Source: JAFDZV01 sp048594725 (lineage in GTDB: Bacteria; Bacteroidota; Ignavibacteria; OLB7). Taken from it: a stretch of DNA of 64,000 nt. Every line of letters begins with the position of its first letter. Positions within the stretch are counted from its first letter, which is position 1. Of the stretch, positions 45,014 through 52,893 are shown in pieces. Below the pieces are notes generated by a model. The model ran no database searches. It had not been told where the DNA came from and worked only from the letters and a program-made list of their open reading frames with translations. The stretch is taken from positions 1 through 64,000 of the forward strand of contig JBMDXA010000080.1 in NCBI GenBank assembly GCA_048594725.1, given 5' to 3'. The translations under genes were made by a program, and so were the position numbers.

Positions 45014-45637
45014 ATGACAGTGGCTACATCAGGACCTCCCCCGGAGGACAGGCTCCTCCGGCAGCGGGAGATATTCGAGGCGGTTGCCCCGTTTATTCTG
45101 AAAAAGGGAGCGCGGAGGCTTTCGATGAGCGAGGCGGCCGACGCGGCCTGCCTGAGTATCGGCGGGCTATACCATTATTTTCCGGACAAGCCCGGCCTCC
45201 TTCTGTATCCGCTGCAACCGGAGGCCATCGCCCGCTGCGCGCAGGATTTCCTCGCCCGCTACGGGCATCTGGCCGATACCGATCCGGCCGCCTACGCCGA
45301 CAGTTATTTCGAATATGCGGCCCGGCAGATGGCCTTCTTCCGTCCGGCGGTGCATGCGGCGCTGGACATGGGGCTGGAGAACCTCTGGGATATCGTGACC
45401 GCCGGCATGACCGCAGGGCTCGATGCGTTCGGCCGGACGCTCCAACGGCTGGCCCCGGAGACCTCCGGGGAGGATATGGCATCGCTGCGCAGGGCGCTCC
45501 GCCATCTGCTGCTGGGGGCGCTTCTGGACAAGGGGCTGAACCCGGAGGAAGTGGAAGGGCAGCTCCGCACGCTGGTGGCCGAGCACACCGGAATCAGCAC
45601 GCGGAGCGAAGAGATTTTCCTGGCCGGAGTGCTCTAG
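45014..45637 (+). CDS. TetR/AcrR family transcriptional regulator
   Basis: 207 residues from ATG 45014. The N-terminal helix-turn-helix is recognisable: REIFEAVAPFILKKGARRLS, MSEAADAACLSIGGLYHYFP, DKPGLL. The C-terminal ligand-binding domain is helical with no further family motif. It is divergent from the eCIS cluster and 71 bases ahead of the MBOAT-like gene, so it could control either; which is not decided by the sequence. Confidence 0.85.
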   Translation: MTVATSGPPPEDRLLRQREIFEAVAPFILKKGARRLSMSEAADAACLSIGGLYHYFPDKPGLLLYPLQPEAIARCAQDFLARYGHLADTDPAAYADSYFEYAARQMAFFRPAVHAALDMGLENLWDIVTAGMTAGLDAFGRTLQRLAPETSGEDMASLRRALRHLLLGALLDKGLNPEEVEGQLRTLVAEHTGISTRSEEIFLAGVL

Positions 45638-45708
45638 GAGGTATAGCCGGTTTTGCCCGCTGATGATTGGCCGTTATTGATATACGATTGAAACAGAGCA
45701 GGAACGGA

Positions 45709-46611
45709 ATGACTACCATGAACGGAGAGACTGTCCCACGGAACATTTCTCCATTACGTGGCTGGGCTCCGCTGGTGATACTGCCGGCCGCCGTGTTCCT
45801 GTTTGCCTCCCGGGCATGGCCCCGCTGGGCATTCATGTGGTTTCTCGCAGTTGCAATCTTCCTGGGCTGCAAGTGGCTTACCTGGCGTCGTACACCGGTA
45901 GCGGGGGCCCCCTGCTGGAAGCATGCCGGATATCTGCTGGGCTGGCCCGGACTGGACGCCGCAACCTTTCTTTCGCCCCATTCCCCGCATACTCCTCCCT
46001 CCGCTGCCGAGTGGCGGGGCGCGGCGCTCAAGCTGCTCTCGGGCATCGTCCTGTTCTGGGGAGCCGCACGGCTGATCCCGGAAACCCAGCCTCTGCTTTT
46101 CGGCTGGGTGGGTATGGCAGGGCTGATCCTGATGCTCCACTTCGGATCGTTTCATCTGCTGAGCTGCATCTGGCGATCGGCCGGAACCGAGGCCCGGCCG
46201 CTGATGAACCGGCCGCTTCGTTCAACGAGCGTCAGCGAATTCTGGGGCCGGCGGTGGAACACGGCATTTCGCGATCTTACCCACCGCTTCCTCTTCCGTC
46301 CGCTTACGGCCCGGCTGGGCCCGCGCCGTGCGGTGGTGGCGGGGTTCATCTTCAGCGGCATCGTGCACGATCTGGTGATCTCCGTTCCGGCCGGCGGGGG
46401 CTATGGCTGGCCCACGCTCTTCTTCGCGATACAGGCGGCCGCCATGTTCGCCGAACGCTCACGGACGGGAATACGGCTGGGGCTCTCCGGTGGCATGCGC
46501 GGAAGAATCTTCACATGGCTTGTACTGATCCTCCCGGTCTACGGCCTGTTCCATCCGCCGTTCGTCAGGAACATCATCGTTCCCTTTCTGGAGGCGATGG
46601 GAGCGCGATAG
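45709..46611 (+). CDS. MBOAT/wax-synthase-like membrane acyltransferase
   Basis: 300 residues from ATG 45709, preceded by AGGAACGGA. Eight or so hydrophobic segments. The wax-synthase signature is clear: SVSEFWGRRWNTAFRDLTHR, FLFRPLTARLGPRRAVVAGF, and the catalytic His in FSGIVHDLVISVP. It would transfer an acyl chain to an alcohol or other acceptor in the membrane. The next gene, a small membrane protein, starts 74 bases downstream and is probably co-transcribed. Confidence 0.82.
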   Translation: MTTMNGETVPRNISPLRGWAPLVILPAAVFLFASRAWPRWAFMWFLAVAIFLGCKWLTWRRTPVAGAPCWKHAGYLLGWPGLDAATFLSPHSPHTPPSAAEWRGAALKLLSGIVLFWGAARLIPETQPLLFGWVGMAGLILMLHFGSFHLLSCIWRSAGTEARPLMNRPLRSTSVSEFWGRRWNTAFRDLTHRFLFRPLTARLGPRRAVVAGFIFSGIVHDLVISVPAGGGYGWPTLFFAIQAAAMFAERSRTGIRLGLSGGMRGRIFTWLVLILPVYGLFHPPFVRNIIVPFLEAMGAR

Positions 46612-46685
46612 AGCTCCCGAGGCGACCGGCCCGGCGCCATCATGGCATTCATCCGACAACCTTCCTCTCCCAGCAGGAGATGCCG

Positions 46686-47099
46686 ATGCAACAGACTATC
46701 GAATCACTGATCTTTCTGGCCGGCCTGGGACAGCTTGGGGTGCTGATCGCCTCCTCGCTTGTCCCCTTTCAATTGAAGTGGAAGGAGGATCTGGCGGTGC
46801 TCCCGCGCCTGCATCGCCAGATGTACTGGGTATACGGGGGCTATGTCGTCATCTCCATCATCGCATTCGCCCTGCTCAGTCTGTTCAACGCCCCGGAACT
46901 GGCCGCCGGCGGAGGGCTGGGCCGGGGGGTCTGCGCGTATATCGCGGTCTTCTGGGGGGTGCGCCTGGTGCTTCAGGGGATCTTCGATGTGGGAGAGCAT
47001 CTCGGCACGTGGTGGCTGCGGCTGGGCTATCACGCGCTTACGGCGCTGTTCATCGGCCTTACGGCGCTGTATGCGTTCGCCGCGCTGCACCCGTTCTGA
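46686..47099 (+). CDS. Small integral membrane protein, partner of MBOAT gene
   Basis: 137 residues from ATG 46686; AGGAG lies 6 bases before it (ATG 46680 is too close). Four hydrophobic segments: SLIFLAGLGQLGVLIASSLV, MYWVYGGYVVISIIAFALLS, CAYIAVFWGVRLVLQG and a C-terminal YHALTALFIGLTALYAFAAL. Charged loops include KWKEDLAVLPRLHRQ. No family recognised. Adjacency to the acyltransferase suggests a shared membrane-lipid role; this is inference. Confidence 0.7.
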   Translation: MQQTIESLIFLAGLGQLGVLIASSLVPFQLKWKEDLAVLPRLHRQMYWVYGGYVVISIIAFALLSLFNAPELAAGGGLGRGVCAYIAVFWGVRLVLQGIFDVGEHLGTWWLRLGYHALTALFIGLTALYAFAALHPF

Positions 47100-47250
47100 A
47101 AACCGCCCCACGGCGGCAGGTTCCAGGGGTGTACGCCGCCATCATCCTGCACGAACATCTCCCGGCACGGATGATGATGCGATATACAGCCGCCGGCATG
47201 GCCGGAGCAGATACTTTTTTCCAGCAACCAGACAGAATATTCTTCACCAT

Positions 47251-48204
47251 ATGCAGACTCGTACGCTCGGCAATTCCGATCTCTCCATCACCCCCATCGG
47301 ATTCGGTTCGTGGGCCATCGGCGGCCCCGGATGGGATTACGGGTGGGGACCGCAGGATGACCAGGGGGCCATCGAAGCCATACACCAGGCGCTCGATATG
47401 GGGGTGAACTGGATCGATACCGCGGCGGTCTACGGGCTGGGACATTCCGAGGAGCTGGTGGCCCGCGCGGTACGGGAATGGCCGGGAGAGCGTCCCTACA
47501 TCTTCACCAAGTGCGGCCTGCGATGGAACGAGGCGGGGAACGTCCGCCACGCTCTGACCGCCGAGTCGGTGCGGGAGGAGTGCGAGCAGAGCCTGCGGCG
47601 GCTCGGCGTGGAGGCCATAGACCTGTACCAGATCCACTGGCCCACCGGCAACCGGGATGAGGACCGCGAGGGATGGGAGACGATGGCGGCGTTGCAACGG
47701 GAAGGGAAGGTGCGCTGGATAGGGCTTTCCAACTGGAACGTGGAGCAGATGCGGATGGCGCAGCAGATCGCGCCGGTCACATCGCTGCAACCCTCCTATT
47801 CCCTGCTGAGCCGGGAGATCGAAGAGGAGATCCTCCCCTTCTGCCGGAAGGAAGGGATCGGCGTGATAGCCTACTCCCCCATGGCCTCCGGCATGCTGGC
47901 CGGCGCGATGACCCGCGAGCGCATAGCACATCTGCCGGAGAGCGACTGGCGCCGCAACGACGCCGAGTTTCAGGAACCCAGGCTCACGCGCAATCTGGCG
48001 CTGGCCGGGAAGCTGCGGGAGGTTGCCGCACGGCACGGGCGTACGCCGGGCGAGGCGGCCATCGCCTGGACGCTCCGGCGTCCGGAGGTGACCGGCACCA
48101 TCGTGGGCGCCAGGAACGCGCGGCTGGCCGGTGAGGTGAGGCGCGCAGGGGAATTCCGGTTGCAGCGGGAGGAGAGCGCCGCGATCGCGGCGATGGCGGG
48201 ATGA
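47251..48204 (+). CDS. Aldo/keto reductase
   Basis: 317 residues from ATG 47251. TIM-barrel AKR: RTLGNSDLSITPIGFGSWAI, the catalytic Asp and Tyr in WIDTAAVYGLGHSEELV, Lys in IFTKCGLRW, His in DLYQIHWPTG, and the NADPH-binding C-terminal part (RRPEVTGTIVGARNARLAGE). An NADPH-dependent carbonyl reductase of unspecified substrate. Transcribed alone, followed by dispersed element copy 2. Confidence 0.92.
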   Translation: MQTRTLGNSDLSITPIGFGSWAIGGPGWDYGWGPQDDQGAIEAIHQALDMGVNWIDTAAVYGLGHSEELVARAVREWPGERPYIFTKCGLRWNEAGNVRHALTAESVREECEQSLRRLGVEAIDLYQIHWPTGNRDEDREGWETMAALQREGKVRWIGLSNWNVEQMRMAQQIAPVTSLQPSYSLLSREIEEEILPFCRKEGIGVIAYSPMASGMLAGAMTRERIAHLPESDWRRNDAEFQEPRLTRNLALAGKLREVAARHGRTPGEAAIAWTLRRPEVTGTIVGARNARLAGEVRRAGEFRLQREESAAIAAMAG

Positions 48205-48220
48205 CAGGACAGTGATGAAG

Positions 48221-48357
48221 AGTGGTCCGTGGTCCGTGCGCGGCCTGCGGCCGCTGTCAGTAGTCCGTGGCCGTTAGAAATGAATCTACCGGATATCCGT
48301 GCGCTTCCGCTATAGCGGCGACGGACCACTGACTACTGACGACGGACCACGAACATT
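48221..48357 (+). repeat. Dispersed 137-bp element, copy 2
   Basis: Same layout as 36091-36220: AGTGGTCCGTGGTCCGTGCG at the left, TGTCAGTAGTCCGTGGCCGTT inside, and GACGGACCACGAACATT at the right. Here GGACCACTGACTACTG is the inverse of CAGTAGTCCGTGG-like sequence, giving a partial palindrome. Both copies are followed by the AATCGAAAATCC motif. It lies between two convergent genes. Confidence 0.7.
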
Positions 48358-48375
48358 CTTCCCATCGAAAATCCC

Positions 48376-49407
48376 TCACTCCACCGTCATCACCTTGCTC
48401 TGCCGGAACTGTCCGGAGCCGTTCTCCACGGTGAGCTGGAAGAGATAATTTCCCGAAGGCACGCGCGCACCGGCGGCCGTGCCGTTCCACTCCATGCTGT
48501 GCTCCCCCGATTCCAGGCGGCCGTCGAACAGGCGGAGCATTTCCCTGCCGCTCATATCGTAGATCACCAGTTCCGCTCGGGATGCCTGAAGCAGCGAGAA
48601 GCCCACCCGGGTTCCCTTTCTGAACGGGTTCGGGACGTTCTGCCGGAGCACGAACTGCCCGCCGGTCTCCGGCTCCAGCGTGACGAGTCCCGCCACCGGC
48701 GCCGCAAGACCGATCGTAAGGGAGCCATCGTAGCCGCCGGTGCCGGCGTTGGGAGCTATCGCCAGCATCTCGTACTGGAGGCTCCCGGCCGGCGAACTGA
48801 AGACCATATCGGCCGCATTGTTCGGCACCGACCTGTTCTGCCCATGCCCCGCATACAGCGGCGTGTTGTATACCTCGGTGTTGAGGCTGTCCGGAAAGGC
48901 CATCTGCGAGGTGGCCTTCAGCACGGAGCCCATGAACACCTGAAAATGAATATGGGTGATGCGGCCGCTGTACCAGCCGGGATAGATCGTATGGAACTTC
49001 ACCTGCCCGCTGGCATCGGTCATCTGAATCCCCCGCATGAACGTCTGCCCCACGGTATTGGCCCCCGGCTGCGAGTAGCCGGAATAGACGCCGTCCTTGT
49101 CGCAGTGCCAGATATCGAACCTCGCGTTGGAGACCGGTTTGCAGTTGTCGTTGATGTTCACCACCGTCAGCGTCAGGTCCAGCGGGATGCCGGTGCGCCC
49201 CTCGGTGATATCCTGCCGGAATATCGCGGCAGTGCCGCTGAGATCGAGCGAGTATGGTCCCTCGGTCTCCTGCGGGATCAGCACGCAATCCACCCCCTGG
49301 GGAATGGCGGCATTCTCCCCCTGTTCCTTTGCCTTCAACGCCCCCGCCGGCACCATCGCGCCGATACCGAGCGCTCCTACCGCTTTCAACAGACTACGCC
49401 TTTTCAT
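48376..49407 (-). CDS. Secreted intradiol ring-cleavage dioxygenase with T9SS tail
   Basis: 343 residues. The N-terminus MKRRSLLKAVGALGIGAMVP is a signal with a twin-arginine-like KRRSLLK motif. Residues 30-200 are an intradiol dioxygenase: ETEGPYSLDL (Tyr ligand), ARFDIWHCDKDGVYSGYS, then HTIYPGWYSGRITHIHFQV with the second Tyr and two His iron ligands. The C-terminal 85 residues are a T9SS sorting domain (FVLRQNVPNPFRKGTRVGFS, AELVIYDMSGREMLRLFDG). It probably opens catechol-type rings outside the cell or on its surface. Convergent with the reductase gene. Confidence 0.88.
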   Translation of the reverse strand: MKRRSLLKAVGALGIGAMVPAGALKAKEQGENAAIPQGVDCVLIPQETEGPYSLDLSGTAAIFRQDITEGRTGIPLDLTLTVVNINDNCKPVSNARFDIWHCDKDGVYSGYSQPGANTVGQTFMRGIQMTDASGQVKFHTIYPGWYSGRITHIHFQVFMGSVLKATSQMAFPDSLNTEVYNTPLYAGHGQNRSVPNNAADMVFSSPAGSLQYEMLAIAPNAGTGGYDGSLTIGLAAPVAGLVTLEPETGGQFVLRQNVPNPFRKGTRVGFSLLQASRAELVIYDMSGREMLRLFDGRLESGEHSMEWNGTAAGARVPSGNYLFQLTVENGSGQFRQSKVMTVE

Positions 49408-49927
49408 ATGTGCTCTATACTGCTATGATGAATAAGATTCCGGTTGATGGGTGGAGAGAGGGACCATCGGCCGGGCCGGATACGTTGAGCCATCGTTGTA
49501 CGGATGCGAGCCGGATAGGGATGAGCTCCGTTGATCGCTCGCTCCCCTCTTTCTGTAGATCCCGCCGGACCTCACCAGGTAACGCCATACCGTTTCCATT
49601 CTTGTATGGTCCCCTCCCGAATGTACCGCTCTTATACAGGCGGCAGCGATCATCGGTGAGGGGAGCGCACGATAAACGCCACGCTCTGCGCAGGATTATT
49701 TCATCGTTATTGCGCGAACTTTTTCCGGCGGATCGCCGTTCTTGTTTCAACGTAAAGGTATAGGGTATTTTTATAACATTCCTTACAATGCCGGTTCAGT
49801 CCGATTGCCTACTTTTGCCCCCCGAAAAATCTCTCCCGGGGGTTTTCCCGGAGAGATGAATGCGGTTCCCCCGCCGCATGACCGCGCCAGGCGGCTATTA
49901 TCATGTACGAAGACAGGATCAGAAATT
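49408..49927. other. Divergent intergenic region
   Basis: About 520 bases between the dioxygenase start (minus) and MATE start (plus). It must contain both promoters. A lower-GC patch at 49755-49790 (TATAGGGTATTTTTATAACA) upstream of the MATE gene is the best candidate. No gene or repeat was recognised. Confidence 0.4.
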
Positions 49928-51352
49928 ATGGAACGGTTGGAACCGACGAAAACCGCAGCGGCGGAGCCGGAATCGGTGTGGGGAACGATCATGGAGGCGA
50001 TTCGCGGCTCCGAACGTGACTACACCGAAGGGCGAGTGGACAAGGCCATCTTCTTCCTCTCCATTCCGATGGTGCTGGAGATGCTCATGGAGAGCATCTT
50101 CGCGGTGGCGGATGTCTTCTTCGTGGCAAAGCTCGGCGCCGATGCGGTGGCCGTGGTGGGGCTCACCGAATCGATGCTCACGCTGGTCTATGCCATCGCC
50201 ATGGGGATCGGTATCGGCGCCACGGCCACGGTGGCACGGCGTATCGGCGAGGGGGACCGCGACGGCGCGGCCCGCGCGGCGGTGCAGTCGATAGGGCTGG
50301 GAGTGGTGCTCTCGGTAGCGATGGGAATTGCGGGAGTGGCGCTGGCCCCCCGCCTGCTGGAGCTGATGGGGGGCTCGCCGGGAGTGGTGGCCGCCGGCAC
50401 GCCGTTCATGCAGGTGATGCTGGGAGGGAACATTTCCATCCTGCTCCTGTTTCTGGTCAACGCCATCTTCCGTGGCGCCGGCGACGCGGTGATCGCCATG
50501 CGGGTGCTGGTGCTTGCCAACGCCATCAATATCATTCTCGGTCCCTGCCTCATCTTCGGCGTGGGACCGTTCCCGGAGATGGGGGTTACCGGCGCGGCCG
50601 TGGCAACCACCATCGGGCGCTCGGTGGGAGCGCTGTTCGCGCTATCGCTCCTGTTCCGTCCGGGATCGCGCGTCACCATCGGCCGCCAGCATCTGCGGTT
50701 CGATCCCGATCTGCTGAAACGGATCGCGCGGCTCTCGGCCTCCGGCGCGTTTCAGGTGTTTATCGGCATGGCGAGCTGGGTGGGCCTGGTTCGCATCATC
50801 TCGGATTTCGGCAGCAGCGCGCTGGCCGGCTACACCATCGCCATGCGCGTGGTGATGTTCGCGCTTCTCCCCTCGTTCGGGATGAGCAACGCCGCCGCCA
50901 CGATGGTGGGACAGGCGCTGGGCGCCGGCAAGCCGGAACGCGCCGAGCAGTCGGTGTGGCGGGCAGGATTGTACAACCTGATCTTCCTGGGCACCACCGG
51001 CGTCGCGTTCGTTCTGTTCGCCGAGCCGGTGATCCGGATCTTCGCGGCCGATCCGGAGGTGATCGCCTACGGCGTGGACGCGCTCCGGATCGTCGCCTGC
51101 GGCTTCCTCTTCTACGCCTACGGCATGGTCTTCACGCAGTCGTTCAACGGCGCCGGCGATACCTTCACCCCGACGATCATCAACCTGGTGATCTTCTGGT
51201 TCTGGGAGATACCGCTGGCGTACCTGCTGGCGGTCACCTTCAAGATGGGGCCGCATGGCGTGTTCCTGGCTATCACCATCGCCTTCTCCACGCTGGCGGT
51301 GGTCAGCGGCATCGCGTTCCGGCGCGGCAAGTGGAAGGAACGGACGGTGTAG
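49928..51352 (+). CDS. MATE family efflux transporter
   Basis: 474 residues from ATG 49928, preceded by AGGA. Twelve hydrophobic segments in two six-helix halves. Family features: KAIFFLSIPMVLEMLMESIF, VADVFFVAKLGADAVAVVGL, LVNAIFRGAGDAVIAMRVL, MGVTGAAVATTIGRSVGALF, and in the second half MSNAAATMVGQALGAGKPER and FTQSFNGAGDTFTPTIINLV. It exports cationic drugs or metabolites by sodium or proton antiport; substrate unknown. The C-terminus is short (RRGKWKERTV). Confidence 0.92.
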   Translation: MERLEPTKTAAAEPESVWGTIMEAIRGSERDYTEGRVDKAIFFLSIPMVLEMLMESIFAVADVFFVAKLGADAVAVVGLTESMLTLVYAIAMGIGIGATATVARRIGEGDRDGAARAAVQSIGLGVVLSVAMGIAGVALAPRLLELMGGSPGVVAAGTPFMQVMLGGNISILLLFLVNAIFRGAGDAVIAMRVLVLANAINIILGPCLIFGVGPFPEMGVTGAAVATTIGRSVGALFALSLLFRPGSRVTIGRQHLRFDPDLLKRIARLSASGAFQVFIGMASWVGLVRIISDFGSSALAGYTIAMRVVMFALLPSFGMSNAAATMVGQALGAGKPERAEQSVWRAGLYNLIFLGTTGVAFVLFAEPVIRIFAADPEVIAYGVDALRIVACGFLFYAYGMVFTQSFNGAGDTFTPTIINLVIFWFWEIPLAYLLAVTFKMGPHGVFLAITIAFSTLAVVSGIAFRRGKWKERTV

Positions 51353-51364
51353 GGATTGACGGGG

Positions 51365-51519
51365 AATTTTCGATTTTAGATTTTGGATTTTGGATTGGGG
51401 GAGGAGGTCCGCGATCAGTAGTCAGCGGATTCCATAGACGCACCGCATGCATAACGCGGAGCGTTAGAGCGGACCATGCAATGCCTCCTCCCCCGTCAAT
51501 CGTACATCGTCAATCGAAA
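51365..51519. repeat. Inverted GATTTTCGATT motif pair around a spacer
   Basis: After the MATE stop, TTTTCGATTTTAGATTTTGG and further units end in GATTGGGGGAGGAGG (to about 51407). At 51485-51519 the inverse appears (CCTCCTCCCCCGTCAATCG ... CAATCGAAA), running directly into the ATG of the next gene at 51520. The pair encloses about 75 bases and looks like a small element with terminal inverted repeats. Confidence 0.55.
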
Positions 51520-52272
51520 ATGGACCTGACCGACACGCTCCGGAACCTCGATCCCGCCAGCATGGCCGGCCTGCTGCTGGCGGAGAACGTCATCGTCTTC
51601 CTCCTGGCGGTGCTCCTCGGCCATCTGCTGGTGGCGATGTTCCGTCACCGGCCGGTAACGCATGCTCCGGAGAAGCTGGAATCGCTGGAGATCATCCTGA
51701 CCGTCACCACGGTTCTGCTGAACACCGCTACCACCCTGGCCGGCTGGTGGCTGTGGCGCGAGGGGATCATCCGGTTCCGGACCGATACCGGGCTCCGGGC
51801 ATGGCTCGATGTTCTGGTGCTTCTGCTGGTGATGGATCTGGCGATGTACGTCCTTCACCGCATCGCCCATATAGGAGGTCTGTATCCGCTGCTTCATAAG
51901 ACCCACCATCGCTACGACCGCCCCCGCCCGCTCACCCTGTTCGTGCTGAACCCCTTCGAGGCCATCAGCTTCGGGGCGCTCTGGCTGCTGTTCATCTGCG
52001 TCTACGATTCGTCGTGGCTGGGGATGTCCGTGTATCTGGCACTGAACGTGCTGTTCGGTGTGATAGGGCATCTCGGCGTGGAGCCGTTCCCGAAATCCTG
52101 GCGGAACCTGCCTCTGCTGAACTATGTTTCCACCAGCACCTTCCATGCGCAGCATCATGGGGACAAACGCTATAATTTCGGATTTTATACCCTGCTGTGG
52201 GATAAGCTGTTCGGCACCCTGTCGCCCCGTTATGCCGAGGACTTCGGGGAGATGCCGGCGAAGGAGCGATAA
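51520..52272 (+). CDS. Fatty acid hydroxylase / sterol desaturase family protein
   Basis: 250 residues from ATG 51520; the start codon touches the repeat motif and no Shine-Dalgarno is visible. Membrane di-iron oxygenase with the histidine boxes HRIAH (with MDLAMYVL before it), LLHKTHHRYDRP and TSTFHAQHHGDKRYNFG, set among four hydrophobic helices. Such enzymes hydroxylate or desaturate lipids, sterols or carotenoids. TAATG overlap couples it to the next gene. Confidence 0.88.
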   Translation: MDLTDTLRNLDPASMAGLLLAENVIVFLLAVLLGHLLVAMFRHRPVTHAPEKLESLEIILTVTTVLLNTATTLAGWWLWREGIIRFRTDTGLRAWLDVLVLLLVMDLAMYVLHRIAHIGGLYPLLHKTHHRYDRPRPLTLFVLNPFEAISFGALWLLFICVYDSSWLGMSVYLALNVLFGVIGHLGVEPFPKSWRNLPLLNYVSTSTFHAQHHGDKRYNFGFYTLLWDKLFGTLSPRYAEDFGEMPAKER

Positions 52273-52745
52273 TGGAGGAGCGATACACGGATCGGTTTGA
52301 AGCCCTGCAACAGCGGGCTGGAATCATCGCGCCGTGTCACCTTCTGCTTCACAGAGTATCCTCCACCTATCTGATCGTGGAGCCGAAGTCCATTCCGGAC
52401 GATACACTCATCGTATCAAGCCCGGCCTATCAGTTCTTCGATCGCGGATTGGTGGAACTGCTTCGCCGGCTCGGCGGGGATATACGGATCAACGAGAAGG
52501 CGGAACTGCTGGACAGAGCAGCAGGGAAATCCTGGAACAATTTCGTCGGGATCGAGGTGGGAGCAATAGTCTCGTACCCGCAGATCCTCGCCCCGGACTA
52601 CCAGCCCGGAATAATCAACGAGCTCGCTGAAACCGGAATGAAATTATTCTCCCGATCCGCACTCGATGCCATGCGGCGCGCGGGGATGCGATACTCGGAA
52701 GAGCCCTTGGACTATCTCACTCCATTTTTCGGCATCGGTGCCTGA
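52272..52745 (+). CDS. Hypothetical protein coupled to the desaturase-like gene
   Basis: 157 residues; its ATG overlaps the preceding stop (TAATG), so translation is coupled. No signal or membrane segment. Recognisable only as a soluble alpha/beta protein with motifs LLLHRVSSTYLIVEPKSIPD, VSSPAYQFFDRGLVELLRRL and a C-terminal acidic tail DYLTPFFGIGA. Function not recognised. The coupling suggests a role linked to the lipid hydroxylase. Confidence 0.65.
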   Translation: MEERYTDRFEALQQRAGIIAPCHLLLHRVSSTYLIVEPKSIPDDTLIVSSPAYQFFDRGLVELLRRLGGDIRINEKAELLDRAAGKSWNNFVGIEVGAIVSYPQILAPDYQPGIINELAETGMKLFSRSALDAMRRAGMRYSEEPLDYLTPFFGIGA

Positions 52746-52893
52746 GATACAGTCCCCCCGCATCGCAACGGCCATGATCCGCTTCCGCGCGGACAACGCG
52801 TGATGATGGCGAGCCGGTGATTCTGCCGGGCACAACATTTGTGTCCCTGCGTGGATCGAACGGGGCTTCAGTTTTGCAACAGATTCCGAATCC

